Source: Hydrogenophilales bacterium 16-64-40 (GTDB lineage: Bacteria; Pseudomonadota; Gammaproteobacteria; Burkholderiales; Thiobacillaceae). From it: a stretch of DNA of 64,000 nt. Position 1 is the stretch's first letter, and each line of letters begins with the position of its first letter. The notes below the pieces were generated by a model. The model worked only from the letters and a program-made list of their open reading frames with translations. It did no database searches and was not told the origin of the DNA. Both the position numbers and the translations under genes were made by a program. Positions 33,199 to 44,238 of this stretch are shown in pieces. The stretch is from contig NCGX01000020.1 in the NCBI GenBank assembly GCA_002256995.1, positions 26,099 to 90,098 on the forward strand, read 5' to 3'.

Positions 33199-34323
33199 TT
33201 ACTGCACGAAAAATGCTTTGACCTTGTCCATGAATGACTGGGCTCGCGGATTGTTGTTCCGCCCCGGGCTCAGTGCTTCGAGTTCACGCAACAGTTCGCG
33301 CTGACGATCGGAGAGGTTGACCGGCGTCTCAACCAGCATGTGGCACAGCAGATCGCCGGGGGCATGGCTGCGCACGCCCTTGATGCCCTTGCCGCGCAGG
33401 CGGAACACCTTGCCAGATTGCGTTTCGGCCGGAATCTTGATCTTGGCGTGGCCGTCCAGGGTGGGAATCTCGACCTCGCCGCCAAGCGCGGCGGTGGCAA
33501 AACTGATCGGCATTTCGCAATGCAGGTCGTCGCCGTCGCGCTTGAAAACCGGGTGCTCCTTGAGGTGGATCACCACAAAAAGGTCACCCGACGGGCCGCC
33601 GTTAATTCCGGCTTCGCCTTCACCTGCGAGGCGGATGCGATCGCCGCTGTCGACCCCGGCGGGAATCTTGACCGACAGGGTCTTGTGCTTCTTGACGCGG
33701 CCTTCGCCGTGGCAGGCGGAGCAGGGGTCGGCCACCATCTTGCCGGTGCCGCCGCAGCGCGGGCAGGTCTGCTGCACCGAGAAGAAGCCTTGCTGGATGC
33801 GCACCTGGCCATGCCCGCCGCAGGTAGTACAGGTCGTCGGCGCGGTGCCGGGCTTGGCGCCGCTGCCGTGGCACACGCCGCATTCTTCCAGCGAGGGGAT
33901 GCGGATTTTGGTCTCGGTGCCGCGCGCGGCCTCTTCCAGCCCGATTTCCAGGTTATAGCGCAGGTCGGCACCGCGATACACGCGGTCGCGGCGGCCGCCG
34001 CCCCCACCCCCACCGAAAATATCGCCGAAGATGTCCGAAAATGCATCGGAAAAGCCACTCGCCCCACCACCATAGCCGCCGCCCATGCCGGCCTGCTGGT
34101 TGACGCCGGCGTGGCCGAACTGGTCGTAGGCGGCGCGCTTGTCCGAGTCGGACAGGATCTCGTAGGCCTGCTTGGCTTCCTTGAATTTCTCCTCCGCGCC
34201 CTTGTCGTCCGGGTTGCGGTCAGGATGGTGCTTCATGGCCAGCTTGCGGTAGGCCTTCTTGATGTCTTCGTCCGAGGCGTTCTTGGCGACGCCGAGGATT
34301 TCGTAATAGTCGCGTTTTGACAT
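33199..34323 (-). CDS. dnaJ: Chaperone DnaJ (Hsp40)
   Basis: A co-chaperone that delivers unfolded proteins to DnaK and stimulates its ATPase. The J domain at residues 1-70 has [10 protein letters not shown] Gly/Phe-rich linker with GGGGGGG follows, then four CxxCxGxG zinc repeats ([32 protein letters not shown]) and the C-terminal substrate domains. Length is 374. It is the third gene of grpE-dnaK-dnaJ, separated from dnaK by a 122-bp spacer holding an inverted repeat. Confidence 0.98.
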   Translation of the reverse strand: MSKRDYYEILGVAKNASDEDIKKAYRKLAMKHHPDRNPDDKGAEEKFKEAKQAYEILSDSDKRAAYDQFGHAGVNQQAGMGGGYGGGASGFSDAFSDIFGDIFGGGGGGGRRDRVYRGADLRYNLEIGLEEAARGTETKIRIPSLEECGVCHGSGAKPGTAPTTCTTCGGHGQVRIQQGFFSVQQTCPRCGGTGKMVADPCSACHGEGRVKKHKTLSVKIPAGVDSGDRIRLAGEGEAGINGGPSGDLFVVIHLKEHPVFKRDGDDLHCEMPISFATAALGGEVEIPTLDGHAKIKIPAETQSGKVFRLRGKGIKGVRSHAPGDLLCHMLVETPVNLSDRQRELLRELEALSPGRNNNPRAQSFMDKVKAFFVQ

Positions 34324-34335
34324 GTCAGGGGTCTG

Positions 34336-34430
34336 GATTCAGGGATCAGGATTCAGGGAAGGGCGGGGAACAGAATCCAATGGAAAAAGGGAAAGCCGCG
34401 CAACGCGCGACCTCCCCTGATCCCTGAATC
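34336..34430. repeat. Inverted repeat in the dnaK-dnaJ spacer
   Basis: GATTCAGGGATCAGG (34336-34350) is repeated exactly as its complement at 34416-34430. Both arms lie in longer runs built from TCAGGGATCAGGATTCAGGGA-like heptads. Such ATTC(A/G)GGG modules look like a dispersed intergenic repeat rather than a terminator. Confidence 0.75.
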
Positions 34431-34445
34431 CCGATTCCTGACCCT

Positions 34446-36362
<1,917 letters not shown>

Positions 36363-36421
36363 GATGCGTTCCTTCTAAAAAGATTGAATTGATTGAAATA
36401 TTGGGGGGGGTTGGCGCTATT

Positions 36422-36946
36422 TCAAGCGTCCTTGCCCTTGGCAACCATCACCAGCGCCGGCCGCAGCGTGCGCTCGTTGAGGCGGTAGCCTTTTTGCAGC
36501 ACCGTCACCACCGTGTTCGCAGGCTGATCGGACTCGACCACCTGGATCGCCTGATGCTGGTGCGGATCGAACTTCTCACCCAGCGGATCGATGTCGTTGA
36601 GATTGAATTTGGCGAAGGCGGCAGTCAACTGCTTGAGCGTCAATTCGACGCCGTCCTTCATGTTTTCCACGCTCGGCGACTCGGCCACCAGCGCCGCTTC
36701 CAGGCTGTCCTTTACCGCCAGCAGTTCGCTGGCGAAGTTTTCCACCGCGAATTTGCGCGCCTTGTCGACGTCTTCCGCCGCGCGGCGGCGCATGTTCTCG
36801 GTTTCCGCCTTGGCGCGCAGCCAGGCGTCGTGATGCTCGGCAGCCTGGAGCTCGGCCGCTTTCAGCAGCTCTTCGAGGCTGGGCATGATTTCCTTCTCGG
36901 GGTGAGTGTCGGCCGTGTTGGTGTCGGTTTTGATGTCGTCCTGCAT
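36422..36946 (-). CDS. grpE: Nucleotide exchange factor GrpE
   Basis: It releases ADP from DnaK. After an acidic N-terminus comes the long coiled coil ([33 protein letters not shown]) and the beta-domain [20 protein letters not shown] with [23 protein letters not shown]. Length is 174 from the ATG at 36946, which follows GGGAG; an upstream ATG at 37000 would lie within the promoter. It is the first gene of the heat-shock operon, 59 bp before dnaK. Confidence 0.97.
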   Translation of the reverse strand: MQDDIKTDTNTADTHPEKEIMPSLEELLKAAELQAAEHHDAWLRAKAETENMRRRAAEDVDKARKFAVENFASELLAVKDSLEAALVAESPSVENMKDGVELTLKQLTAAFAKFNLNDIDPLGEKFDPHQHQAIQVVESDQPANTVVTVLQKGYRLNERTLRPALVMVAKGKDA

Positions 36947-36973
36947 GTGTGCTCCCAATTGGTTCTCGCGAAA

Positions 36974-37001
36974 ATTTGGGGGCGAATGGCAGGGTTTCAA
37001 G
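36974..37001 (-). promoter_or_regulatory. Sigma32 heat-shock promoter of grpE-dnaK-dnaJ
   Basis: On the minus strand CTTGAAA (37001-36995) is followed by a 13-bp spacer and CCCCAAAT (36981-36974). This is close to the RpoH consensus CTTGAAA-N13-14-CCCCATNT. The start would lie about 20 bases before the grpE ATG. Confidence 0.82.
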
Positions 37002-37061
37002 AGGTGAATGTCAATTTCCCTGTGCCAAGGAGGGAAAGGTGGCTTGGGGATCGATTTCGGA

Positions 37062-37090
37062 TTGCCGCGCGCAGGTGCTTCCGGTATGAT
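37062..37090 (+). promoter_or_regulatory. Sigma70 promoter of tRNA-Ser
   Basis: TTGCCG (37062-37067), a 17-bp spacer and TATGAT (37085-37090). The predicted start is about 5 bases before the tRNA. Confidence 0.75.
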
Positions 37091-37101
37091 GCGGCGCTCC
37101 C

Positions 37102-37192
37102 GGAGAGGTGGATGAGCGGTTTAAGTCGCACGCCTGGAAAGCGTGTTTAGGATAATATCCTAACGCGGGTTCGAATCCCGCCCTCTCCGCCA
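37102..37192 (+). tRNA. tRNA-Ser (GGA)
   Basis: A class II tRNA of 91 nt with a long variable arm (TTTAGGATAATATCCTAA region). The acceptor GGAGAGG pairs with CCTCTCC, the anticodon loop CTGGAAA gives GGA, and G plus CCA are encoded at the 3' end. Confidence 0.97.
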
Positions 37193-37219
37193 TACACACC
37201 GACAACCACACAACGCACA

Positions 37220-37966
37220 ATGCCGAAACATGCCTACCACGGCAGGCTTTCCGTGGTTGTCCCCGTCAAGAACGAGCAAGACAATGTCGAGCCGCTGGTG
37301 CGCGAAATCGCCGCGGCGCTGTCCGGCACCACGTTCGAAATCCTCTACGTTGACGACGGCAGCACCGATGCCACCCAGGCACGGTTGCTGGCACTGCAAG
37401 CCGAATTTCCGATGCTGCGGGTGATCCGCCACCGCGTATCGTGCGGGCAGAGTCGGGCAGTGACGACGGGGGTGAACGCGGCGCGCTACGAATGGATCGC
37501 CACGCTCGACGGCGACGGCCAGAACGATCCGGCGGACATCCCGGCGCTGCTGGCTGAACTGACCAATCCGGCGCAGCCCGCCAATCTGGAACTGCTGGCG
37601 GGCTGGCGCGCCCGGCGCAACGACACCTTCCTGCGTCGCCTGTCGTCCAAGATCGCTAATGGCGTGCGCTCGCGCATGCTGCGCGACAACACCCCAGACA
37701 CCGGTTGCGGCCTCAAGCTGTTCGCCCGCGAGACCTTTCTGCAACTGCCCAACTTCGATCACATGCACCGCTTCCTGCCGGCGCTGGTCATGCGCAACGG
37801 CGGCGCCGTGGTATCGGTGTTGGTGCGTCACCGCGCGCGCGAACGCGGCACCTCCAAATACGGCGTGCACAACCGGCTGTGGGTCGGGATCGTCGACCTG
37901 TTCGGCGTGGCTTGGCTGCAGCGGCGGGTGCGCCTGCCGCTGATCGAACCCGACTCCGATCTTTAA
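37220..37966 (+). CDS. Family 2 glycosyltransferase (dolichyl/undecaprenyl-phosphate sugar transferase type)
   Basis: A 248-residue GT2 enzyme with a GT-A fold. It starts LSVVVPVKNEQDNVEPLV, has the metal-binding DGDGQNDPADIP and DTGCGLKLFARE, and lacks the C-terminal membrane segments of many ArnC-like enzymes. It probably puts a sugar on a polyprenyl phosphate for the ArnT-like transferase two genes later. The gene begins 27 bp after tRNA-Ser and is followed by the TVP38-type gene at 10 bp spacing. Donor sugar is unknown. Confidence 0.85.
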   Translation: MPKHAYHGRLSVVVPVKNEQDNVEPLVREIAAALSGTTFEILYVDDGSTDATQARLLALQAEFPMLRVIRHRVSCGQSRAVTTGVNAARYEWIATLDGDGQNDPADIPALLAELTNPAQPANLELLAGWRARRNDTFLRRLSSKIANGVRSRMLRDNTPDTGCGLKLFARETFLQLPNFDHMHRFLPALVMRNGGAVVSVLVRHRARERGTSKYGVHNRLWVGIVDLFGVAWLQRRVRLPLIEPDSDL

Positions 37967-37976
37967 TGTGGCCTGA

Positions 37977-38696
37977 ATGAAAGCGCGCGTCATCCTCAAG
38001 GGTTTGGCGCTGATTTTGAGCCTGGCGCTGCTGGGTTATCTGTTCAACGCCAGCGATCTGGGCAGCAGCGTCAACGAGGCCTGGATCGATGCGCGGGTGC
38101 GCGGCCACGGGATCAATGGCGCGCTGCTTTTTTTGCTGATGGGCGGGTTGTTCACCGCCATCGGCCTGCCGCGCCAGATCATTGCCTTTCTCGGTGGCTA
38201 TGCCTTCAGCGTCGGGCTGGGCACACTGCTCGGCGCGCTGGCGGCCTTGCTGGGCTGCATGCTGAGCTTCGCCTATGCGCGCTTCTTCGGCCAGGGCCTG
38301 CTGCGCGCCCGTCTGGGCGAGCGCGCCGGTCGCTTCGACCGCTTCATCCACGACCACCCCTTTTCGATGACAGTGCTGATTCGTCTGCTGCCGGTGGGCA
38401 GCAACCTGCTGACCAATCTGGCCGCAGGCATTTCCAGCATCCGCTCAATCCATTTCTTTTCCGGCACGCTGCTTGGCTATCTGCCGCAGACGCTGGTGTT
38501 CGCCCTGGTCGGCAGCGGCGTTCATCTCGCGCCGACGCTCAAAATCGCGCTGGCCATCGCCCTGTTTGTGATTTCCGGCGCGCTTGGCGCGTATCTATAT
38601 CATCGTTTCCGACACGGCCAGAGCCTCGATCCGCAGATCGATGCCGCGCTGGACGAAACAGAACCTTCACCCCATGAGCCTGCAACAAAATCCTGA
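37977..38696 (+). CDS. TVP38/TMEM64 (DedA-related, VTT-domain) membrane protein
   Basis: An integral membrane protein of 239 residues with about five hydrophobic segments. The VTT motif region is visible: FTAIGLPRQIIAFLGGYAFSVGLGT, then RFDRFIHDHPFSMTVLIRLLPVGSNLLTNLAAGIS. Family members are thought to act in lipid or polyprenyl-phosphate movement across the membrane. That fits its place between a polyprenyl-sugar synthase and an ArnT-like enzyme, but this link is inferred. It overlaps the next gene by 23 bp. Confidence 0.85.
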   Translation: MKARVILKGLALILSLALLGYLFNASDLGSSVNEAWIDARVRGHGINGALLFLLMGGLFTAIGLPRQIIAFLGGYAFSVGLGTLLGALAALLGCMLSFAYARFFGQGLLRARLGERAGRFDRFIHDHPFSMTVLIRLLPVGSNLLTNLAAGISSIRSIHFFSGTLLGYLPQTLVFALVGSGVHLAPTLKIALAIALFVISGALGAYLYHRFRHGQSLDPQIDAALDETEPSPHEPATKS

Positions 38697-40278
38697 TTCC
38701 TCCGGGCGCGGCCTGCTGCTCCTGAGCCTGCTGCTGCTGGCAGCGCTGACCGCCGTGGCGCTGCTGGCGCGGCCGCTGATTCCGATCGACGAAACGCGCT
38801 ACGTCAGCGCGGCGTGGGAAATGTGGCTGCGCGGCGATTTCCTGGTGCCGTTCAAGAACGGCGAACCGTACAGCCACAAGCCGCCTTTCATGTTCTGGAT
38901 GTTCCATGCGGGCTGGGCGCTGTTCGGCGTCAACGACTGGTGGCCGCGCCTGGTGCTGCCCCTGTTTTCTGCCGGCGCGCTGGTGCTGACCTATTCGCTC
39001 GCCCGCCGTCTGTGGCCGCAGCGTGCCGGTCTCGGCGGACAGGCCGCGCTGGTGCTGGTGAGCGCGCTGCTGTGGGCGCTTTTCTCCACCTCGGTCATGT
39101 TCGACGTGATGCTGGCGTTCTGGGTGCTGTTAGGCATGCACGGCGTGCTCGCCGCCGCCGAGGGGAAGCGGCGCGGCTTTGTCCTGCTGGGGATCGCGAT
39201 CGGCATGGGCGTGTTGACCAAGGGGCCGGTCATCCTGCTCAACCTGCTGCCGATCGCCGTGCTGGCGCCGTGGTGGAATCCAGGGCTGCGTTGGGGACGC
39301 TGGTTCGGGGGCGTGCTGCTGGCGGTGCTGCTGGGCGCGGCCATCGCCCTGGCGTGGGCGATCCCGGCCGGCACGGCGGGCGGCGAGGCGTACCGCAATG
39401 CGATTTTCTGGGGCCAGACCGCCGACCGCATGGTCGAGTCTTTCGCCCATCGGCGGCCGTTCTGGTGGTATCTGCCACTGCTGCCGCTGCTGCTGTTTCC
39501 GTGGTTTGTCTGGCCGGGCTTGTGGAAGGCGTTGGCACACCATCGGCGCACTGGGCTCGATCGCGGCACGCGCTTTTGCCTGGCCTGGATGCTGCCGGTG
39601 TTCGTCGCGTTTTTCTTCATTAGCGGCAAGCAGCCGCACTATCTGCTGCCCTTGTTTCCGGCGTTTGCGTTGCTGACGGCGCGCGTCCTGACAGACCGTT
39701 CGCGTTCCCGCGTAGGCCTACCGGCGCTGCTGGCGATGGGGTTGGGGGTGGTGCTGGTCCTGGCGGCCAGCGGGCAGATTGGCGCATTGTATGATCAGGT
39801 CACGGTATTGCCGCCGGTCTGGCCGGGCGCGCTGCTGGTGTTGCTGGCACTGGCAGCCTGGGCGGCCGGCCGGCGTGGCGTTTCACCGATGCTGAATCTG
39901 GCGCTGCTGGGGGCGGCGACGCTGGCGCTGGTGCAACTGGCGGCGATGCGTTCGATCGATCCCCTGTATGACATCAAGCCGATGGCGCAGGCGATCAAGC
40001 AGGTTCAGGACGAAGGGCGGCCGGTGGCAAATGCCGCGAGATACCACGCGCAATACCAGTTTCTCGGCCGCCTGAAAGTCCCCTTGGTCGAGCTTCAGGG
40101 CGCCGAACTGGCGCGCTGGCTGGCCGCGCATCCCGAAGCCTATGTGGTGATTTATCTGAAAGATACGCAGAACCTGGACACGATTCCAGCCCGGCACAAA
40201 CAGGCGTATCGCGGGGGGGCGGCCGTTCTGGTGAACGCGCAGGCAGCGCTCCGGCTGCTACCCGTTCACGTTGAATAG
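38674..40278 (+). CDS. ArnT-like family 39 glycosyltransferase
   Basis: A GT-C membrane glycosyltransferase of 534 residues with about twelve hydrophobic segments. The first periplasmic loop carries the catalytic-type acidic pair in PLIPIDETRYVSAAWEMW, followed by the HKPPFMFW motif, as in ArnT, which moves aminoarabinose from undecaprenyl phosphate to lipid A. The last 80 residues form a soluble domain. Start at the ATG at 38674, inside the preceding gene's 3' end. Whether it modifies lipid A, a glycan or a protein is not readable. It is convergent with the hfq-like gene, 6 bp away. Confidence 0.87.
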   Translation: MSLQQNPDSSGRGLLLLSLLLLAALTAVALLARPLIPIDETRYVSAAWEMWLRGDFLVPFKNGEPYSHKPPFMFWMFHAGWALFGVNDWWPRLVLPLFSAGALVLTYSLARRLWPQRAGLGGQAALVLVSALLWALFSTSVMFDVMLAFWVLLGMHGVLAAAEGKRRGFVLLGIAIGMGVLTKGPVILLNLLPIAVLAPWWNPGLRWGRWFGGVLLAVLLGAAIALAWAIPAGTAGGEAYRNAIFWGQTADRMVESFAHRRPFWWYLPLLPLLLFPWFVWPGLWKALAHHRRTGLDRGTRFCLAWMLPVFVAFFFISGKQPHYLLPLFPAFALLTARVLTDRSRSRVGLPALLAMGLGVVLVLAASGQIGALYDQVTVLPPVWPGALLVLLALAAWAAGRRGVSPMLNLALLGAATLALVQLAAMRSIDPLYDIKPMAQAIKQVQDEGRPVANAARYHAQYQFLGRLKVPLVELQGAELARWLAAHPEAYVVIYLKDTQNLDTIPARHKQAYRGGAAVLVNAQAALRLLPVHVE

Positions 40279-40284
40279 TCTCGC

Positions 40285-40533
40285 TTAAGCTTCGGCGGCG
40301 GCTTCGCGCGGCGGCAGCACTACTTCGCGCGAGGGCGAAATGGTCGAGATGGCGTGCTTGAAAATCATTTGCGCGGCTTGATCCTGGCCTTTCAGCAGCA
40401 CCACGAACTGGTCGAACGATTCGATCCGCCCCATCAGTTTGATGCCGTTGACGAGAAACACCGAGACGGGGATGCGTTCCTTGCGCAGGGTGTTGAGAAA
40501 AACGTCTTGCAGTTGATTATGTTCTTTGGCCAT
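40285..40533 (-). CDS. hfq: Hfq-like RNA chaperone with unusual Sm2 region
   Basis: An 82-residue Sm-fold protein. Most of the Hfq signature is there: LQDVFLN, VPVS-like [31 protein letters not shown] and the Q, K and H expected on the proximal face. It differs from the usual proteobacterial sequence by two extra residues where NTVSQM normally stands (GQDQAAQM), by Phe for the distal-face Tyr and the Tyr before KHAIS, and by VF for PF near the N-terminus. It follows ppiC after a hairpin, not hflX or miaA, its usual partners. It may be a second, divergent copy; other copies cannot be seen here. Confidence 0.88.
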   Translation of the reverse strand: MAKEHNQLQDVFLNTLRKERIPVSVFLVNGIKLMGRIESFDQFVVLLKGQDQAAQMIFKHAISTISPSREVVLPPREAAAEA

Positions 40534-40554
40534 GTTTGGCTCCCTGTCAGGTGA

Positions 40555-40575
40555 AGGCGGGGCAATGCCCCGCTT
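40555..40575 (-). terminator. Hairpin between ppiC and the hfq-like gene
   Basis: A 9-bp stem (GCGGGGC 40557-40563 with GCCCCGC 40567-40573, plus flanking A-T and G-U pairs, loop AAT). The U run is short, so it may only partly stop transcripts entering hfq. Confidence 0.6.
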
Positions 40576-40592
40576 AGATCATTATTAGCTGA

Positions 40593-41399
40593 TTATTCGA
40601 TTTTTGCACCGGCGCGCGCAGCCGTGATGGCGTCGCGTACACGCGACTGCTGCAATTGCTTGACGATCTCGCCGCGCACTGCATCCAGCGGTGGCATCGT
40701 CGGCTGGCGCGTATCGTCGAGGCGAATGACGTGGTAGCCGAATTGCGTCTTCACCGGCGTCTTCGTGGTTTCGCCCTTTTTCAGGCCGGCCAAAGCGGCG
40801 GAGAATTCAGGCACGAACGCGCGGCGGTCGGACCAGTCGAGTGCGCCGCCGTTCTTGGCGGAGCCTGGGTCCTTTGATTGTTTCTTGGCGAGATCCTCGA
40901 ATTTGGCTTTCTTGCCGAGGTCGGCAATGATCTTTTTCGCTTCGGCTTCGGTTTGCACCAGGATGTGGCGTGCACGGTATTCCGGCTCAATCGGTCCCGC
41001 TTTGGCCTTGTCATAGGTGGTCTGGATTTCTGCGTCGGTAATCGGGTGGGCTTTGACGTAGTCTTCCAGATAGGCCTTGGCCAGTTGATCCTTGCGGCGG
41101 ATGTCCAGCGCGGCGGCCAGCTGCGGATTCTTGTCGAGCCCCTTGTCCTGGGCGGCGCGCGACAGCAGTTCCAGGTTGATCAGCGATTCGCGCACACGCA
41201 GGTCGAGTTCCGGGGAGTCTGGCTGGCCCTGGGCCATTTCACGTTTGACCAGCTCGCCGTACAAGGCGGGGATTTCCTTGCCGTTGACCACGGCCAGCGG
41301 CTTGCTGGCGTCAACTGCAGGGGCGGCAGCAGGGCTTTGTGCTTGCGCCAGCGGGGCGAGGGCAAGCAGGATCAGGGCGGGCAGAAGGGCGAGACGCAT
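40593..41399 (-). CDS. Periplasmic parvulin-type peptidyl-prolyl isomerase
   Basis: A secreted chaperone and proline isomerase of 268 residues. A clear signal peptide (residues 1-20, ending AQA) is followed by a SurA/PrsA-like N-terminal helical domain and a parvulin domain: RARHILVQTEAEAKKII, FEDLAKKQSKDPGSAKNGGALDW, FVPEFSAAL and TQFGYHVIRLD. It lies 11 bp after bolA in the yciB-yciI-bolA-ppiC group, a common betaproteobacterial order. A role in outer-membrane protein folding is inferred. Confidence 0.92.
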   Translation of the reverse strand: MRLALLPALILLALAPLAQAQSPAAAPAVDASKPLAVVNGKEIPALYGELVKREMAQGQPDSPELDLRVRESLINLELLSRAAQDKGLDKNPQLAAALDIRRKDQLAKAYLEDYVKAHPITDAEIQTTYDKAKAGPIEPEYRARHILVQTEAEAKKIIADLGKKAKFEDLAKKQSKDPGSAKNGGALDWSDRRAFVPEFSAALAGLKKGETTKTPVKTQFGYHVIRLDDTRQPTMPPLDAVRGEIVKQLQQSRVRDAITAARAGAKIE

Positions 41400-41410
41400 G
41401 GGGATTCCTT

Positions 41411-41674
41411 TTAAAGTTCTTCCGGGGTGAGGGCGGTAATCGACAGCGCATGGATTTCGCGCTGCATCAGCTCGCCCATGGCTTCGTACACCAGCCGGTG
41501 GCGGGCGAGGGTGGAGAGGTTGCGGAACCTGGGTGACACGATTGTGAGACTGAAATGCCCGCCGCCCGAGGCGGCACCGGCATGGCCGCGGTGCTGGTCA
41601 CTTTCGTCTTCCAGCGTGTAGGTTTCGGGCTCCAGCACGGCGAGGCGCTGGCGAATCAGATCGGTCGTGCTCAT
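41411..41674 (-). CDS. BolA-family protein
   Basis: An 87-residue BolA/IbaG-type protein that usually pairs with monothiol glutaredoxin in iron-sulfur handling. The helix-turn signature is seen in [33 protein letters not shown], followed by [12 protein letters not shown]. The invariant His is present; an extra His pair (QHRGH) lies in the variable loop. The ATG overlaps the yciI stop (ATGA). No glutaredoxin gene is adjacent. Confidence 0.9.
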   Translation of the reverse strand: MSTTDLIRQRLAVLEPETYTLEDESDQHRGHAGAASGGGHFSLTIVSPRFRNLSTLARHRLVYEAMGELMQREIHALSITALTPEEL

Positions 41675-41973
41675 TGAGGGAACACTTTCTTGAATGGTTT
41701 GACGCTGACGTCGGCATAGACGCCCGCCGTCACGTAGGGATCGGCATCGGCCCACGCCTGAGCGGCGGCCAGCGTGTCGAATTCGGCGACGATCAGGCTG
41801 CCGGAAAAGCCGGCGCTGCCGGGGTCGTTGCCGTCGACGTTGGGGAAGGGGCCCGCCAGCAGCAGGCGTCCGGCCTGTTGCAGCGCGTGCAGGCGATCGA
41901 GGTGCGCAGGGCGGGCGGCAAGCCGCAGATTCAGGCTGTCGGGCACATCCTGCCCGACGATGGCATAGAACAT
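41671..41973 (-). CDS. YciI-family protein
   Basis: A 100-residue YCII-domain protein. It starts [14 protein letters not shown], contains the His-Asp pair area [23 protein letters not shown] and ends [22 protein letters not shown], matching E. coli YciI. The biochemical role is unknown. It overlaps yciB by one base and bolA by four, so the three are one transcript. Confidence 0.9.
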   Translation of the reverse strand: MFYAIVGQDVPDSLNLRLAARPAHLDRLHALQQAGRLLLAGPFPNVDGNDPGSAGFSGSLIVAEFDTLAAAQAWADADPYVTAGVYADVSVKPFKKVFPQ

Positions 41974-42620
41974 TATTGTTTTTCTTCCTTGTCCAGTTTG
42001 GCTTGGTCCAGATCGGCTTTATCCAGGTATTTGGTCAGCATCATGCTCTGACCGATCACAAACACCAGCATCAGCCCCAGGCTACCGAACAGCTTGAAGT
42101 TGACCCAGGCGTCAGTCGAGAAGTTGAAGGCGACAATCAGATTTGCAAGCCCCATGACGGTAAAAAAACCGCCCCAACTCGCATTCAGTCGACCCCAGGC
42201 GATGTCGGGAAGTTCCATTTGCTTGCCCATCAGGCTTTTGATGACGTTGCGGCCGAAGGCCGCGGCGCCGAAAATGATGGCCGCGAAAACCCAGTACAGC
42301 ACGGTCGGCTTCCACTTGATGAAGCTCTCGTCGTGCAGCCACAAGGTCGCGCCGCCGAACACCACGATGATGCCCAGCGTGACCCAAAGCATGGTTTCGA
42401 CCTTGTGGCCGCGCAGCTTGACCCAGCCGATCTGTCCGAAGCTGGCAACGATGGCGACCAGGGTGGCGAGGTAGATCCCGGGTTTTTCGCCCGCGCCCGC
42501 GGGCTGCGGCAGGCCCACGCTGGCCATGAAGGCGCGCGTGGCTTCGGCGTTGGCGTCGCCGATTTTATACGCGATGAAAAAGATGATGACGGGAAACAGG
42601 TCGAACAGCAGTTTTTTCAT
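41973..42620 (-). CDS. yciB: Septation protein A (YciB/IspZ family)
   Basis: An inner-membrane protein of 215 residues with five or six membrane segments, needed for normal septation in some bacteria and linked to envelope synthesis. [19 protein letters not shown] is the family start. [27 protein letters not shown] is the conserved C-terminal segment. It has about 30 residues more than E. coli YciB, mainly a charged tail. Divergent from the PHP gene; a TATGAT box (42683-42688) between them serves the latter. Confidence 0.93.
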   Translation of the reverse strand: MKKLLFDLFPVIIFFIAYKIGDANAEATRAFMASVGLPQPAGAGEKPGIYLATLVAIVASFGQIGWVKLRGHKVETMLWVTLGIIVVFGGATLWLHDESFIKWKPTVLYWVFAAIIFGAAAFGRNVIKSLMGKQMELPDIAWGRLNASWGGFFTVMGLANLIVAFNFSTDAWVNFKLFGSLGLMLVFVIGQSMMLTKYLDKADLDQAKLDKEEKQ

Positions 42621-42739
42621 GATGCGATTTGCGTTTGGATAGCGCTTCAGCCTACTGAAATTCGGGCGACCGCTTATTTTGCTATGATTCCCCCTCCTGA
42701 CCAAGCGCTTTTGCCCTGGTCGTCCGATCCCGACCATCG

Positions 42740-43603
42740 ATGCTCAATATCGATCTGCATTGCCATTCCAACGTGTCCGATGGTGTGTTGCCGCCCGCTG
42801 AAGTCGTCGCGCGGGCCGCGGCCAACGGCGTGCACGCGCTCGCGCTGACCGACCATGACGACGTGGCAGGGATCGCCGCTGCGCAGGCGGCGGCGGACGC
42901 GGCCGGGCTGACGCTGATCCCAGGCGTCGAAATCTCGGTGAGTTGGGGCGGACAGACCGTGCATATCGTCGGGCTGCGCATCGATCCGCTGAATCATGAA
43001 CTGGCTGCGGGCCTCGCCGACATCCGCCGCGGCCGCATCGAGCGCGCCCGTCGTATGGGCGACGATCTGGCGCGGGCCGGCATTGCCGGCGCCTATGAGG
43101 GCGCGTTCGACTACGCCGCCAACAAGGAGATGGTGGGGCGCACCCATTTCGCGCGCTGGCTGGTGGCGCAGGGCCACGCGCCCGACATGCGCAGCACGTT
43201 CAGGCGCTATCTCACCCGTGGCAACCCCGGCTACGTCGAGCACGAATGGACCTCGCTGGAAAACGCCGTCGGCTGGATCCGCGCCAGCGGCGGCATGGCG
43301 GTGATCGCGCACCCGGGGCGCTACGCGTTTAACGCGCGCCAGCTGCACCTGCTGCTGGACGCCTTCCGTGCGCTGGGCGGCGAGGGCATCGAAGTCATCA
43401 CCGGCAGCCATCATCCTTCCGAATACGGCAAGTTTGCCGACCTGGCGCGCGCGTTCAGCCTCAAGGCCTCGCGCGGGGCCGACTTCCATGCGCCGGGCGA
43501 GGGCATCGACATCGGCCGCCTGCCCGCGTTGCCGCATTACTGCCAGCCGGTGTGGCAGGGCTGGCCGGAACTGGCGGCCCATCTCTCTCCTTCCATTGCC
43601 TGA
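42740..43603 (+). CDS. PHP-domain phosphoesterase (TrpH/YciV, RNase AM-like)
   Basis: A trinuclear-metal phosphoesterase of 287 residues. Ligands are visible in [19 protein letters not shown], the Glu of [24 protein letters not shown] and GADFHAPG. E. coli YciV is a 5'-3' exonuclease that trims 5S and 23S rRNA and digests short RNA, and also a nucleoside 3',5'-bisphosphate phosphatase. The pairing with yciO and trpS is conserved in proteobacteria. Confidence 0.92.
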   Translation: MLNIDLHCHSNVSDGVLPPAEVVARAAANGVHALALTDHDDVAGIAAAQAAADAAGLTLIPGVEISVSWGGQTVHIVGLRIDPLNHELAAGLADIRRGRIERARRMGDDLARAGIAGAYEGAFDYAANKEMVGRTHFARWLVAQGHAPDMRSTFRRYLTRGNPGYVEHEWTSLENAVGWIRASGGMAVIAHPGRYAFNARQLHLLLDAFRALGGEGIEVITGSHHPSEYGKFADLARAFSLKASRGADFHAPGEGIDIGRLPALPHYCQPVWQGWPELAAHLSPSIA

Positions 43604-43609
43604 GGCTTT

Positions 43610-44233
43610 ATGGCGCAATTCTTCAATATCCATGCCGACAATCCGCAGCCGCGGCTGATCCAGCAGGCGGTCGAGGTTCTCAAGCGCGGCGGCGTGATCG
43701 TCTATCCCACCGACTCGTGCTACGCGCTGGGCTGCCACATCGGCGACAAGGAAGCGGCCATGCGGCTGCTGTCGGTGCGCGGGCTCGACGGTGGGCACGA
43801 CCTCACGCTGATCTGCAGCGATTTGTCGGAACTCGGCCGCTATGCCCAGGTGGACAACACCCAGTTCCGCTTTCTGAAGGCGCACACCCCGGGCGCCTAC
43901 ACCTTCATCCTGCGCGGCACCCGCGAAGTGCCGAAGCGGCTGCTGCACAAGAAGCACGACACCATCGGCTTGCGGGTGCCTGATCATCCCATCGTGCAGG
44001 CGCTGCTGGCCGAACTGGGCGAGCCCATCCTGTCGTCCACGCTGCTGCTGTACGGCGAGGACGTGCCGCTGACCGAGCCGTGGGAAATCCGCGAACGCCT
44101 CGAGCATCTGGTCGATCTGGTGATCGACGGCGGCGCCTGCGGGCTGACCCCGACCACCGTGGTCGACCTGACCACCGATACGCCCTCGGTGGTGCGCTTC
44201 GGCAAGGGCGACACGTCCGATTTCGAGGGCTGA
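43610..44233 (+). CDS. yciO: YciO/Sua5-family threonylcarbamoyl-AMP synthase-like protein
   Basis: A YrdC-fold protein of 207 residues. It has the family features KRGGVIVYPTDSCYALGC, KHDTIGLRVPDHP and the late GGACGLTPTTVVDLT. YrdC/Sua5 enzymes make threonylcarbamoyl-AMP for t6A in tRNA. YciO is a paralogue with weak activity in E. coli, so the role may differ. It follows the PHP gene by 6 bp. Confidence 0.9.
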   Translation: MAQFFNIHADNPQPRLIQQAVEVLKRGGVIVYPTDSCYALGCHIGDKEAAMRLLSVRGLDGGHDLTLICSDLSELGRYAQVDNTQFRFLKAHTPGAYTFILRGTREVPKRLLHKKHDTIGLRVPDHPIVQALLAELGEPILSSTLLLYGEDVPLTEPWEIRERLEHLVDLVIDGGACGLTPTTVVDLTTDTPSVVRFGKGDTSDFEG

Positions 44234-44238
44234 GGCGA

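Noticed and set aside
33119-33304. Possible small gene between tcdA and dnaJ
   Set aside because: No ribosome site, no known pattern, and it overlaps the dnaJ 3' end in antisense.
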